From assembly GCA_000827265.1 (NCBI GenBank), contig KN834766.1, positions 429,061 to 493,060 on the forward strand: 64,000 bases of DNA, given 5' to 3'. Origin of the DNA: Collybiopsis luxurians FD-317 M1 (lineage: Eukaryota > Basidiomycota > Agaricomycetes > Agaricales > Omphalotaceae). Under the pieces are notes generated by a model, which saw only the letters and a list, made by a program, of their open reading frames with translations, had not been told where the DNA came from and made no database searches. Numbering within the stretch: position 1 is the first letter of the stretch; each line of letters begins with the position of its first letter. Below, piece after piece: positions 36,620 to 48,315 of the stretch. The translations under genes and the position numbers were made by a program.

Positions 36620-39454
36620 ATGATTGCAAACAGATCAGCAAACCTGGTAGGATTGGTAACCCCAGCGGAGTTCATGCAACAAGTACAGCCTCTGGCAGTC
36701 GTACAAATGGTATGCAATTCATTCTTCTGAACTTAGGATGATTCAATGAAAGTTATGGATTTAGATTTCATTTTCTCTGTGAGGTCAGAAATCTTCTCAT
36801 GCTGACTTGTAGGTGCTGAATGAAATTTATTCAATATCCAGGAATGTATACAGTTCTCTTTTTCATTTATATTTACTTTCAAGTGAAGCAGGATCGGCCC
36901 ACTGGAAGGCCACACATTTATGTGGTTGCACTGGCCATGCTGTATCTTCTGATTACAGCTCTTGCAGTTCTCTCGCCACTGTCATTCAATCAATCCTTGA
37001 TTTCAGATACAACATTGAAACTTAACTTCCACCAACCCTCTGTTCCTGATTCCTACTATTTTACATTTCTGGACTTGGAGTGAGCATTTCTTCTCAGAAG
37101 CATAAACACCTTGTTCATTTAAATCTATATGTTTTGCTAGTTTTGCAGTGGTGCTCTTATATATAACTTCAAAGTAAGCACTAAGAACAGCTTTCATCAT
37201 CAACAAAAGTACTTCAAAGCCTAGGCTCACTTTGCTTCCTTTTGAGAAACCTGGAGCTTCCTGGGCTACCTGGTAGACCCAGGGTGCCAGAGTTGCCCAA
37301 GGTTGCCAGGAGACACCCCCCAAATCCTGTGCACACTCAGGCAAATTAAAGTAGCCCAAGGTATCCTGGGAATCTTTGAGCAGCCCTGAGAGCTCCCTGT
37401 GTATCTCTGAGTATCCCTGAGCATCCCTGGGCATCCCTGAGCATCCCTGAGCATCCCTGGAAGGTATCTGCTTATGTTAAAATCAATCTTATAACCCTAG
37501 ATAAATATCTAAACCCCTGTATATCTCATCTCATATATGTTTTGAGCAATGAGGAATATACATTAACTTGATTACATAATACAACAGTAGAAATATAACT
37601 CGAAGATGAGATGGGTAAGTAGACAGACATTCAGTAAGCAGGAAAGTAAATGCAGTATCAAGAAGATCAATCTGAGGTGATTAATTAGTACTAAAGAAGG
37701 GGAAAAAAGGTAAGAACTCACCCAAGATAATAGCCCTCCTCTCTACACAGGTCCTTGCCCTCAAACAGCAATATAGGCTTCAGGTGTGAATGTAGGATGT
37801 ACAAAATGAATCTAAAATATTCAATAAGCATAAGGAATCAAAAAAGTGATAGAAAGCTCACCAGGGCATGTTCTATTCCATCCAGTAGATAGTCAAAAAC
37901 TTGCCTTAATCCTCCTTAATGTCCCTCAACATCCAAGACTATGCTATTTATCAGAGATATAGCATGAGAAATGAGATATAAAAAGTATAGGGCAACTGAA
38001 GTTCATTAGACATGGTAGTTAAGGGAAGAGAAGGAATGGAGTCAAAAAGAGGGAGTGCACAAAATTTCAACCAAAAGTCATGTGATGTCACATGCTTGAG
38101 TCCATGAGCAGGTGATTGCCACTTCTTTAATTTTGAAAATCATGTCATTTTTAAAAAAATTTCTGTGACAAGGCACCACTCTGTAGGTGTAGTAATGACT
38201 TAAAACTATTATTCAGGCTCAGAGTAAAGAGTGTGTAATCAGCATAATTAAGCACAAGCTCATGCCAAAAGATATTTCAAGTTATGGCCCATTAATTGTG
38301 CCAATGCTGCCAACAAGTTTTTTATATAAATTTTATATTATGTTTCAGGCACACCAATGTATCTCCCAGGGGTGCCCAGGAATACCCAGGGACAGCCCAG
38401 GGATGACCCAGGGACTCTCAGGGAGACCAGGATTTGGACAAAAACCTGGGTAGCCCTGGCAAACTAGGCTGCCTAGAAGGCCCAAGGTTACTCAGGATTT
38501 GGCAAAATTCCTGGGCCGCCTTAGGCACCCTGGTCTAAGGGTTATTTTGCTGATGATGGAGAAATTGCAATTATTGAAGATATTTGATATTCATTAGCTT
38601 TATTGCCAATGGTATACTTGTAAAGGATTTAACTTCCCTTAAAATTGGAGAATTCTTTACTGAAAACTCTCAACTTTGTCAATGCTATTATCTTTGGGGA
38701 CAGAAGAAGTCAATTATTGCAGCCCCAGTTGTTCTTTCCATGCTAAATTTTTGTAAGAAAATAAATTTGTCCTTAAGTCACATTCATGAACTGATTTAAA
38801 TTACTGAGCAGTTTTATCTCTTGCTGCAGAGTTTATGGAAAGAAGGGGCTACCAGACTTTGGATCCTCCCCTCTTCTTGACTTCTGCAAGGCCTCTTCTG
38901 GGGGAAAAAATCTTTAGTATTTCAATGTCATTGACTCTTACATTCGGAGTTGGAACACTGGTTGTCAATGTACTTCTTACTGTCCTTATAGGTATGACAC
39001 AGCTTTGTTTTCCATAAGCTACAGCCATTTGATCTTGACATGTGGGTAGCTGGAAGGATTTTTTGGACTATGTGAATGACTGAAAGATATCTAACCACTG
39101 CTGATCATGTTGATTCTCGAAAAATGAGCAGTCTGGTCAAAATCATGTAAGTCAGTTACCCTCACCTGGATAGTATCCTCCTCTGCAATGCATTTGGACT
39201 AAAAGCTTTGACCAGTTTAGAGTCAGGCTCCCTATATGCCGGCACAATGGTTGTGTTTATATGCACAGTGCCCTACTTTAGCCCAATATTGCTTTTGCCA
39301 GTTGCCGCCCAGATGATGGTAAGTAATTCTGTATTCTTGTTGGCAATGTTAAAACTTTTTTGGTGAATAGGGAATCGCTCCTACATTGATGATGGTTCGA
39401 GTCGACTTGAGTGCAACCCTTCAAAAGGGTCCGGAGAGGGAGCAGGTGGTCTAG
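36620..39454 (+). pseudogene. Membrane protein copy C, broken and CpG-depleted
   Basis: The exon plan of copies A and B can be followed from MIANRSANLVGLVTPAEF to GIAPTLMMVRVDLS. It is disabled in several places. The acceptor of intron 1 is lost. Intron 3 holds a 1.36 kb insertion (37,195-38,558). The acceptor before the CYYLWGQKKS exon reads CAA instead of CAG. In exon 7 the Arg codon CGA of A and B is TGA here (39,073-39,075). Only two CpG dinucleotides remain between about 36,975 and 38,944, while copies A and B have many. The exchanges CG to TG or CA fit deamination of methylated cytosine. A truncated product up to the stop could still be made if the in-frame intron is retained. Confidence 0.85.
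37195..38558. mobile_element. Probable non-autonomous inserted element with terminal inverted repeats
   Basis: Compared with copies A and B, about 1.36 kb is inserted in an intron. Its ends are near-perfect inverted repeats: catcatcaacaaaa on the left and ttttgctgatgatg on the right (one mismatch in 14). Inside each end is a cluster of short CATCCCTGGG/CCCAGGGATG-like subrepeats in opposite orientation. No coding capacity is visible and CpG is almost absent. It fits a non-autonomous DNA element; no clear target-site duplication is visible, so the class is open. Confidence 0.65.
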
Positions 39455-40641
39455 CTAATAAAGCTGTGTTACCGAATTCTGCTTGCCAGGGACTTGGAAG
39501 GATATACAGCTTTTTGTTCATTGAAAAAAGATATAGAACTGATGGCGCTGGCACTGAACCCCATACTGAATTGGGGGTTTCATAGGAATTAACAAGGCAC
39601 CTGTTCAGTGCCCAAGGTCAGTAGTAGTACCAGAATTTGGATTAAGTATACCGAATGGGATTACTGCATCTGACAAAGTTGTTAGTGGAAAATCTCTCGA
39701 GTTTCTTGGCATTGAGCTGCTGCCAGAATTCCTTGCGGGGTCACTGGTGGTCGACCTCTTGAATTGCACTGAGATTTGAGGTTGAGCTGCTAGCTTTCTC
39801 ACCTTCCTGGATACCCATAGTGCCGCTCTGCTAGCAAGGATGCTATACTCGAGCATTCCCCTGGGCCCTTGTATTCACTCACTCAGTGTGGATCATGAAT
39901 ACATAAGTGTTGGAGTAAAATCTTTCACTCCAGCACCAATAGCAAAAGTGCCAGTCAAACACATGAATTTATTCAAATTCTGAACTTCATCTTAAACTAA
40001 TGTCCACCGGTTTTAAAATAACATATATCAAACTCTCAAATGGAAATTGTCATGCAAGCGATCCAGTCATCACGAAAAGTGACAATAATAGGTGGTAGAA
40101 GGTAGAGGAATGCCAGACAGGTAAGCTCAGATATTGCCAGGTATTCCTAGGTATTTGTCAACGTTCCTATATATGACAATATATTCCCTACCTTTACATT
40201 CCTATTTTTGTCACTTTCTGTGATGCAACTGCTTGCAATTTCACCTCCACATTAGAGGCAACTAGACCAACAGAAAATACTAAGCGGATGTGATAACCAG
40301 CTACGCCATGTGCCCTTAAAATGTCGATTATCAATTTAATAGTATAGTTATACTGGGTTAAACTGGATTGAAGAGTATTTGTCGAAAATAGGAAAATTGC
40401 GAGTCGTTGCTAGAACATCCGATAAGTACTTGGTAAAGTCTTTCCTTTCATTTTCGAAAGTCAGAAAAGTCGACTGCAATATATGACCAGCATCTCGGAT
40501 ATAACTTGATCAGTAGTCGCTTATTTTAGACTCGCAAAACCTTCGAACCGGGTGGCGTGTGGCGTTTGGGTCGAATTTTCCCACGATTCGCGAACCAATT
40601 CGACCTTGGGCGCCTGTAATTTTCTTGAGCTTATATTCTTC
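39455..40641. other. Intergenic, nothing convincing
   Basis: Moderately CpG-poor left part, then AT-rich spacer and the promoter of the poly(A) polymerase gene. No frame with support. Confidence 0.4.
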
Positions 40642-43600
40642 ATGGTCACCGACGTCGCACCCGTCGCTGGTCCATCCTCCCTCCCAGCTAACGACCCAAG
40701 CGGTAAACCAAAAAGTAAAAGAAAACGTCCTATTACCGAACCATCATCTTCATCCGCTAGTACTCCTAAACCTTCACGGAATGACGACGGCGACGGCGAT
40801 GAGGAACGGAGGTCTTCTAAACGTAGGAAAAAGAGAACTAAAGGGAAGGAACGGAAGAAGACTGAGGGGCTAGAAGAAGAAGTGGGAGTAGGGGCTACTG
40901 GAAAGGCTGTGAATGGGGAGAATGGGAATATCTCGTCGTTTGATAATACGGCTGATTTTATTGCGCTTTTGGACGACAGTGGTGGTGAGGAAGAGGGTGA
41001 GAGGGAACGAGATGACCGTAAAGGAAAGGGAAAAGAAAAGGATTTCCAGAGGGAAGGGGACAGTCGTGACCTGGGTGCAGATAGGTGGAATGGCAGACAC
41101 CGCAGTCGGAGTAGAAGTCTAGACGGCAGAGGAGGTCGGGACCGAGCTAGAGACAGAGACAGAGACAGAGACAGAGATAGAAAAGGTTCGCACATGAAAT
41201 GGTTATGACGGGCATACCATTCACATCTAACTAGGCCGCGAAAGAACGCCGGAACGGGAATGGGATAGAGGAAAACGCAAGGACAGAGACAGGGACCGTC
41301 GGAGATATGAGCAGCCTGTATCCGCCAGTGTAAGGCCCATTGGGAACAGGAAAACCCCTTGGCTTGAGGGTCTGGATTTACTTGGGTGTCATAATGTCGC
41401 CGAGCTGCAAGTATCTCATCAAAATTCATGCTCAAATTTTTCACTGACAAATCCTCAGACTACACAAGGAAGTCGAAGCGTTCACCAAGTGGATATCACC
41501 CTCTCCCGTCGAGGATGAAATCCGTGGCTTACTCGTCACTCAGATCAATTCTGCTATCACTTCTAGATTCTCTGACGCTCAAGTGTTTCCGTTCGGCAGC
41601 TACGCTACGAAACTCTACCTACCCACAGGGTGAGTCCTCCCTGTCATACATATATTGTGCTTCCAGATCCTCAACAATACTCCCAGTGACATTGATCTAG
41701 TGGTCATGTCAGAGACCATGCGCGTAACCGACAAGCACATCGTCCTCCGCTCAATGGCCGAGGTCATTAAACGAAACGGGATTGCCTCCAACGTGAGCAT
41801 CATCGCCAAAGCCAGAGTCCCCATCATCAAATTCGTCACCACCCTCGGACACATTCCTGTCGATATCAGCATCAACCAAGGCAACGGCACCGTAGGCGCT
41901 GACGTTGTCAATGGGTTCTTACGGGACATGTCTACGTCCACCATCACCACTACCTCATCCCCCAACAACCAAATCCTCCAAGGCAGCCTCGCCCTCCGCT
42001 CCCTCGTCCTCATCACCAAAATGTTCCTAAGCCAAAGGCACATGAACGAAGTCTACACCGGCGGCCTCGGCAGCTACTCCATCGTCTCCCTCGTCATCTC
42101 CTTCCTCCAAATGCACCCCAAAATCCGCCGCGGCGAGATCGACGCCGATCGGAATTTGGGTGTGCTGCTGATCGAGTTTTTTGAGCTCTATGGGAGTTTT
42201 TTTAATTATGAGAATGTGGGGATTTCGGTGAGGGGGGGTGGGATGTATTTTGGGAAGAGGCAGAGGGGGTGGTATGATGAGGGGGGGTTTAATGGGAGGG
42301 GAGGGGGAAGGGGAGGAGGAGGAGGGGGAGGGGCGGGGATGTTGAGTATTGAGGATCCGATTGATTTTTGTGAGTGGATTATTATTCTATATTATATTAT
42401 GCTGAGAAAGGAAAACTGTTGCTAGCGAATGACATCTCATCCGGCACCTACGGCTTTCCCAAAGTCCGAGCGACCTTTGCAGGCGCTCATCAGATCTTGA
42501 CGGCTACTGCGTATTTGAAGGCTGGGATTTTGAGTGCGAGGAGGTCTGGGCGGCTGACGAGTCTGCGGGGATCGGGGTCAGGTTCGAGAGAGAGCTGGAG
42601 GAGGGAACGGGAAAGGGATAGGGGGAGGGGGAGGGGAAGGGACGATGGATACAGGTATGGATACGGGGATAGGTATGACGAAGATGATGATTATAGACCG
42701 GAGGAGATGAGTATTCTGTCACATATCGTCGATGTTGGGCAAGATGTGAGTGTTTTTTTTCTTCTTCTTTTCACCTTTGCTCCGGTCAGTTGTTGACGAT
42801 TCTCTCTCTGTCTTTTTAACTCTCTGTAGATCATCAATCACCGGAAGGTAGTCCAGGAGGTTTACGACAGACAGGTTTTGCATGATCTGTTGGGCGTCAA
42901 GCCTAGAGCTTCTGCAGCTGGAGGAGTTGCGTCTTCTACATTGGCGACGAAGTCGGGTGCTCGGGCGAAAGGGGTCAACGAAGACGGTCACGGAGACGGA
43001 CGTAGTCGTCGTCGTCGAGACCGGGACCGAAGTCGAAGCCGAAGCCGAAGTCGAGGCCGGGACATTGAGCTTGAGGAGGGAGAGATATCGATGATGATTT
43101 CTAGTGATTCGGATGCTGTCGTTGGGAGGGAGAAGAATCGTCATGATGGTCATAGTCATAGTCATAGTCAACATCCCCGTGATCGTCCCCATTCCCCTCG
43201 TCGGCGATCGTTATCTAGAGGGAGGAAGGCGGATTCAGATGACGATGATGAGGACGATGAGGTGATGGAGAAGGAGGAGGAGGAGGAGTCTGGGAAGTAC
43301 GGGATTACTTCGCGTGCGAATTCGAAGTCAAGGACGACGACGAAAACGACGGCGATGAAGACGAGGACGGGGCAGAGCTCGAGCCAAAACGGAGCGCTAC
43401 TACCGCTGATGTCACCTCCAAGGAAGAGGAGGAGACTTGGGGGTGCTGTAGATTCGCATACGGTTTTCACTGTGGATAGTACTGATGACGATGAGGATGA
43501 TGGGACGAGTGAAAGCGGTAGTGGGAGTGATGATGAGGACAGTTTGGCTAGGGAGGAAGAGGAGTATGATATTGAGATCGATTTCGATGATGATGGCGGG

Positions 43601-44569
43601 GGCGGGGAGGTAGCAAAACCGGTCATTGTTGAGGAAAAGGGAGGAGGTGGAAAAGATAGAGGAACAACTTCGGCACGGGGGCGGGGACAGGAAAGGTCAA
43701 ATGAGGCGGAGCAGAAACCGGGAAGGTCGGAGGGGAATGTTCACGTCGTTGTGGCTACGACGATTCCTGCTCCTACACCTAGCACCGTTGAAGTTCCCGT
43801 TTCTGACGTTCCGCCGCCTGTGCTCGTGGCGGGAGTCGATATTCGTATGGAGGACCAGAGGCCAGAGAATGGGAATCTGGACTCGATTTCGAGTTCCCGG
43901 AGCATAAACGGTGATGCGGATGGTCGTGTTGTTGCCCCCGGCGATGTCAGCGGCAGTGCTCATATGAGTGTGCACACAGGCACGGACCGGGTAGGGATGG
44001 GGATGGAAGGCAGGAAAGAGGAAGTTCCGAATTCGCTGCCGGAGAAGGATAAGGTTGAAGAATCTAGGGTCCAAGGAGATTCAGCACAGAACTCGACGGA
44101 GGGCGTAGCTACGATAGGGAACGCGGGCGTCGATTTGGAGAAAGTCAAGAAGCCAGAAGTCGCTGAAGGAAACAAGTTGCCAGAGGAACAGAATGTGGAT
44201 AAAAACTCCCCGGTGGTGCAATTGCTACCTCAGACGATGAAGGAGCGTCTATCGCTGGTGTCGACGGAGGGTCAAGTTACGTCGTCTCCCGAAAATCAGA
44301 ATCCTGCCGCTCCTCCACCGAGTTTTCCTGCGCAGGAACAGGAGGAGGTAGAGGAGGATGGAAAACATGCAGATCCGATTTTGGTCGAACATCCAAGTCC
44401 AAATTCGATATCGCAGGCTCAGGAAAAGATTCAGGAAACGATTGTCACGGTCACGGGAGATCCGAAGAAATCAAGGCCGAACAGTAGGAATGGAAACTTG
44501 AAGAAGCGGTCGTATTGGCTTTCGAAAGGGATGAGTGGTGCAGGTGCTGACCTTTACGAAGAGGATTGA
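40642..44569 (+). CDS. TRF4: Non-canonical poly(A) polymerase, Trf4/Cid14 type
   Basis: Six exons (40642-41185, 41235-41410, 41469-41629, 41687-42369, 42426-42745, 42830-44569) join in frame to 1207 residues. Trf4-type enzymes add short A tails to nuclear RNAs, usually in the TRAMP complex that feeds the exosome. The nucleotidyltransferase core starts near residue 241 (EVEAFTKWISPSP). It shows FPFGSYATKLYLPTGDIDLV with the GS motif and Asp pair (about D295, D297), and the third Asp in HIPVDISINQ (about D353). The PAP-associated region has FLQMHPKIRR, GVLLIEFFELYG, EDPID and NDISSGTYGF. Residues 1-240 are acidic/basic low complexity with an Arg-Asp run. A Gly-rich stretch interrupts the core near residue 440, and the last 560 residues are disordered and acidic, much longer than in yeast Trf4. 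Confidence 0.9.
41150..41182 (+). repeat. GACAGA coding microsatellite
   Basis: About five tandem 6-mers (gacaga) encode alternating Arg-Asp in the N-terminal tail of the poly(A) polymerase. The run ends at the exon 1 donor. Confidence 0.9.
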
Positions 44570-44769
44570 GGGTGGAGGGATCGATACTTGTATCTTGGTT
44601 GAGCGGTTATTATTAGGATGTGCACTTGCTGTTTACACGTAATTCTAATTTTGGGGCGGCGCTCTCATGTAACGGTTTGCTTTTGTAAAGGAATCGAGGT
44701 AAATGCTTATATAGAGTATGTATCACCTATGACCAGCCCACTCTGTAATACTATCGTCCCGCCTACTTA
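44570..44769. other. Shared 3' space of two convergent genes
   Basis: The TRF4-like gene ends at 44,569 and the minus YTH gene ends at 44,770, so both 3' UTRs must fit in or overlap this 200 bp. Confidence 0.7.
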
Positions 44770-47700
44770 TTACCATCCTGAGTATTTAGCGTCCATTTCA
44801 TTCTGCAACCTCCTTTTCCTCTCCTTCACCCATTCTTTTAACAGTAGTGCCCCGACAGCAGGCTCAAGTTCCATCCCGTCGTTCGAAACTCTCACGGGTC
44901 GATCGTCATTCCATGCATTTCGCAAATGGTTCACCCGATTGAACGGAAGTCGTTCAGTACAGATCCATTTAACCTTGAAAGGCTTGCTCATTGTGTAGTC
45001 CTCTTGCCCTTCTAACTCGTCCCCTGATTGGAGCTTTATTCCGGAAAGGTGTTTATTCAGCCAGTCACCGCTGAGATAGCCGGCGGAGTTCGCAGAGCCA
45101 GCTTTGGCTTTCAACCCATCACCGATTGTTTCGGTGGCAGGTTCGAGATCGGTCATAGGAGCAATAAGGGAGTGTAAAAATTCCTTCCTGGTAGCCCAAG
45201 GAATACTTGATTCTCCTTGCTGTATGGCGCTCGCCATTCTTTGGAGCCGCATATAAGTACAGTAGGGAAACAAGAGAAGAAGAAACAACCCACTTGGCAT
45301 ACCCATAGAACTCCCCGCTATTGCTCGCTGCAAAAATAAGGAAAATTTCACTGCTGGTTTGATAAGCCTCGTCTAAGATTTCTTCAATATGTTTCTGAGT
45401 CGCCCAAAGATTCTTCTGAACGCTGAGGTCAAGAGCACCCTGGAGAAAATCAGTACCGATTAACGGAACGAAAAACATTACCTTACCTGTGATGGAGCCT
45501 TGACTACAAAATAACGTTTAGGAAAGTGGTGGATGAATGGATCTGATTTGGAGCTTCCGGAATGGCTACCGTTTGTATAGAGTGGAGTCGGTCGTCGAGA
45601 ATGGTCATTGCTGGAGTCGGAATCAGAGGAAACAAGGATAGGGTAATCTAACTCATTTTGGTCGGACTTATCAACTGCTTTTCCTTTCTTCGCTCTTCGA
45701 CCGTTCCCTTGTTCCTCGCCAAACTTTGAGATGGGCGTCTCCTCGTCATGAGCAAACGACTGAAACACATAATCCCGGTATGCAACGGATTCAGGAGAAG
45801 TGTTATGAGCGTCGGAATCCCAAGGTCTCTTTTTAGTCATGTATGTCGGTACATGTAGAGCCGCAGAGGAAGCGGGACTATCCTCTTCAACAGGCGACGG
45901 GAAATCGGGCCCTGGTCCGTAATCGATTCTCGAAGCAGAAAGTGAAGTCAGTGGGAGGTTCTGCTCCTTGAACGGCGGTGTAGTGGTTATTATGGAGCTT
46001 CTAGGTTGCGCTGCTTCGAGCGCGATATCCGACGAAGAAGTAAGATTGTAATCGGTAAATGAGGCCGGGGAGAGGGATCCATTAAGAGGCAGTTCTCCGT
46101 TCTCAGATTGCGTTATCTGATTAAATTGATTGAGTTGCGCAAGAAATGGTGGGGAAGGTTCACGGCGCCATCGGATCTGATTTTCAACCTCCATTTTCCT
46201 CCGTTTGAGTTCCCTGGCCATACGCTGACCGGGGGGTACTATTCTATCTTGGCTTCGACGTTGAGTAGCCGGGTCATAATTGCAGTCGTTGCCTCGACGA
46301 TTGCAATTAGAGCAGGCAGGCTTAGCTCCATCACTTGGAGAGGACAATGACGAAAATTAGATGGAAATAATAATTCTTGATTAACTTGAACTAACCATCG
46401 AATTTTTCTACTACGACTAGGAGAGGAAATGGATCAATATCTGTGAGAACAGTGGGAGAAAAGACAGATACCATTGCTGACATGCCACTACTACATGTAC
46501 ATTTGCCTGTCGCTTGGTTTGAGCAGATGAGGGTTGAGCAGGAGTAATTGCAGGCTCTTCTCGTCGGGGTCTACGTTTTGATGGTTGAATTACTGTAGGA
46601 GGCCCAGAGTCGGGCGTAGAAGCCGTGGCCGAAAAGGAGATAGTGGTTTCTAAAAGGTTGGTGCCGCGGTAAAGAGAAGGATTACCATTGGAGTTTTTGG
46701 GCTGAAGTGTCACAAATGTAACACCTTGGCGTCATATTGTCGTTGGAAGAAATAATGCGGTTGAATACGTGTTACTCACCTGAGCTGACCCCAACATAGA
46801 CATTGTGTTTTTCCTCGATTCTGGCGAGAAGCTCAGAGTCATCAGGTATTTCATTATCGGCCTGTTATGGTTGTCATCATGGGCCGGAATTAAGGTGCAA
46901 TTCATGGGTGATACCTCGTTTAGAATGGAACACCAATCTTCATCATGAGTGATAGCTACATCTACATCCTGGCACTGAAATTGCACATCGTGAACCAAAC
47001 ATATACCGAGTCGACGAGCTACCCACCATATTAAGCATATACTCGTTAATAATATCTGCCGGATGGTTCCTCTGGGCGGACATTAGTTTCTGGATAGTCA
47101 GGTATGAGATAGCTAACCATCGGCTGATATAACTCTGACGAGCTGGAACTACTATCACTGCTGTCACTGAAATACTGCGTTTCCGCAACCTCCGCAACCT
47201 CTGTATTTTGGCGACTTCTGCGCTGATCATAACCACCAACAGCAGGAGCGCTAGTCTGGTATTGCACAGGGGAAGACACAACTTCTCCTCGATAAAGGAC
47301 CTGACTCGACGTCGAACCTGTAACGTCTTGAACTTTGACTTTGGTCCAGCTTTTAGGCCCTATTGTTCGGGTTTTGCAACGAATTTTAAATCCACGAATA
47401 AAAACAGCCTGATTGGTCCTTCCTGCAATTCGGACTTCATCCGCCTCTCGGTAGGAAAAATCACCCTCCAGGTCAGAAGATCGTTCCATGCGAAGCTTCC
47501 CGTCCACAATGCCTCCCGACGTAAACTTGAGAGAAATCTTCTGCTCCTGAGAGGGATTCGAGAAGGCAGCTACCTCCCAATCACTCGCCTTGTCGACTCC
47601 AGTAACAAGATATAAGTCTCCACTACAGGCTTGCCGGCCTAGTGGTCCATTTACATACTGATACCAGCTCTCCGCGTTGTTCACAGCATATTCGGCCAGC

Positions 47701-48315
47701 GTGCGGCGGTCCATGTAATTCGTTCTTCCCGCACCTTTGGAAAGCATGAGGACCGCTCCACTGGATCTGCTGAATTTGAGTTCGATACCACCACCGACAG
47801 TAACACCGGGGGGACCTCTATAGCAGCAACAGAAGAATACATGGGTCGATGTCTGGCACGACAAGATGGAAAACTCACGGGATCGGCATAGAACCCTCAA
47901 GGTCGAGCACATAGGACTTAGTGCCCTTGCTAGATATTGGACTACGGGCAGAATGATATCGAGAATCTACATGCAGCTGATTTGGCTGCTTTTCAAGCGG
48001 TTGAAAATCTTCCGGCACGCCACGAGCTTGGTTGATGATGTGATCTGGAGGCAGAAAAACGTTGAACAGGAAATCAAAGGCCCCTTCTTCAGTAATCAGA
48101 CCGACATCCCCAACATCGACCCCGTTGTTTTGATAGTGTTGAGGTAGGACCTCGTTTGGCGCTGGGCACCACATAGGGTATCCATGCCCTTTGGGCAGCA
48201 GCAGCTCAGCGTAGATTTTGGGGGCAGTCGAGTGCATGAAGGAACAGTCTTCCTGGGAAGATGATATATAGACTGAGGAATGCTGTGGCGTCATTGAATA
48301 ATCGGAAAAGCACAT
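44770..48315 (-). CDS. Zn2Cys6-YTH fusion protein with an N-terminal Agaricomycete module
   Basis: Ten exons (48315-47879, 47817-47118, 47071-47027, 46974-46915, 46861-46780, 46724-46472, 46416-46396, 46333-45487, 45439-45294, 45238-44770) join without a stop to 1019 residues. Residues 1-440 form an uncharacterised module (LLLPKGHGYPMWCP, EEGAFDFLFN, ESWYQYVNGPLGRQACSGDL, DVDVAITHDEDW). Residues 523-550 are a perfect Zn(II)2Cys6 finger: CQQC-RSRKIR-C-DGAKPA-C-SN-C-NRRGND-C, split over three exons. Residues about 803-1005 are a YTH domain closest to the YTHDC1 type: KRYFVVKAPSQ, NLWATQKHIEEILDEAY, FLIFAASNSGEFYGYAKM and KPFKVKWICTERLPF. The two m6A-cage tryptophans appear kept (about W827 and W878 in ESSIPW), followed by a 70-residue insert. 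YTH proteins bind N6-methyladenosine in RNA. No in-frame ATG lies between the module and the finger, which favours one protein. A later start at MARELKRRK would give YTH without the finger. Confidence 0.75.
46725..46779 (-). other. Stop-carrying intron joining the N-terminal module to Zn2Cys6-YTH
   Basis: If this 55 bp intron (GTGAGT...GCCAAG) is removed, the frame runs from VYVGVSSG into VTFVTLQP and on to the zinc finger. If it is kept, the frame stops at once (GGT GAG TAA at 46,774-46,772), giving a 443-residue protein that ends where related stand-alone proteins, as I recall them, also end. So the locus could make either product. Confidence 0.55.

Noticed and set aside
37003..37434. Minus frame of 143 codons rich in repeated short motifs
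   Set aside because: It is the translation of the CCCTGGG subrepeats of the inserted element.
40521..41450. Long minus-strand frame of 309 codons opposite the poly(A) polymerase start
   Set aside because: It is the mirror of the low-complexity Arg/Asp and Ser/Glu codons; the plus frame has the catalytic protein and clean splice sites.
41615..42043. Minus frame of 142 codons over the polymerase core
   Set aside because: Opposite strand of the conserved DIDLV to HIPVDIS region; composition (Met/Arg/Leu-rich) is typical of an antisense shadow.
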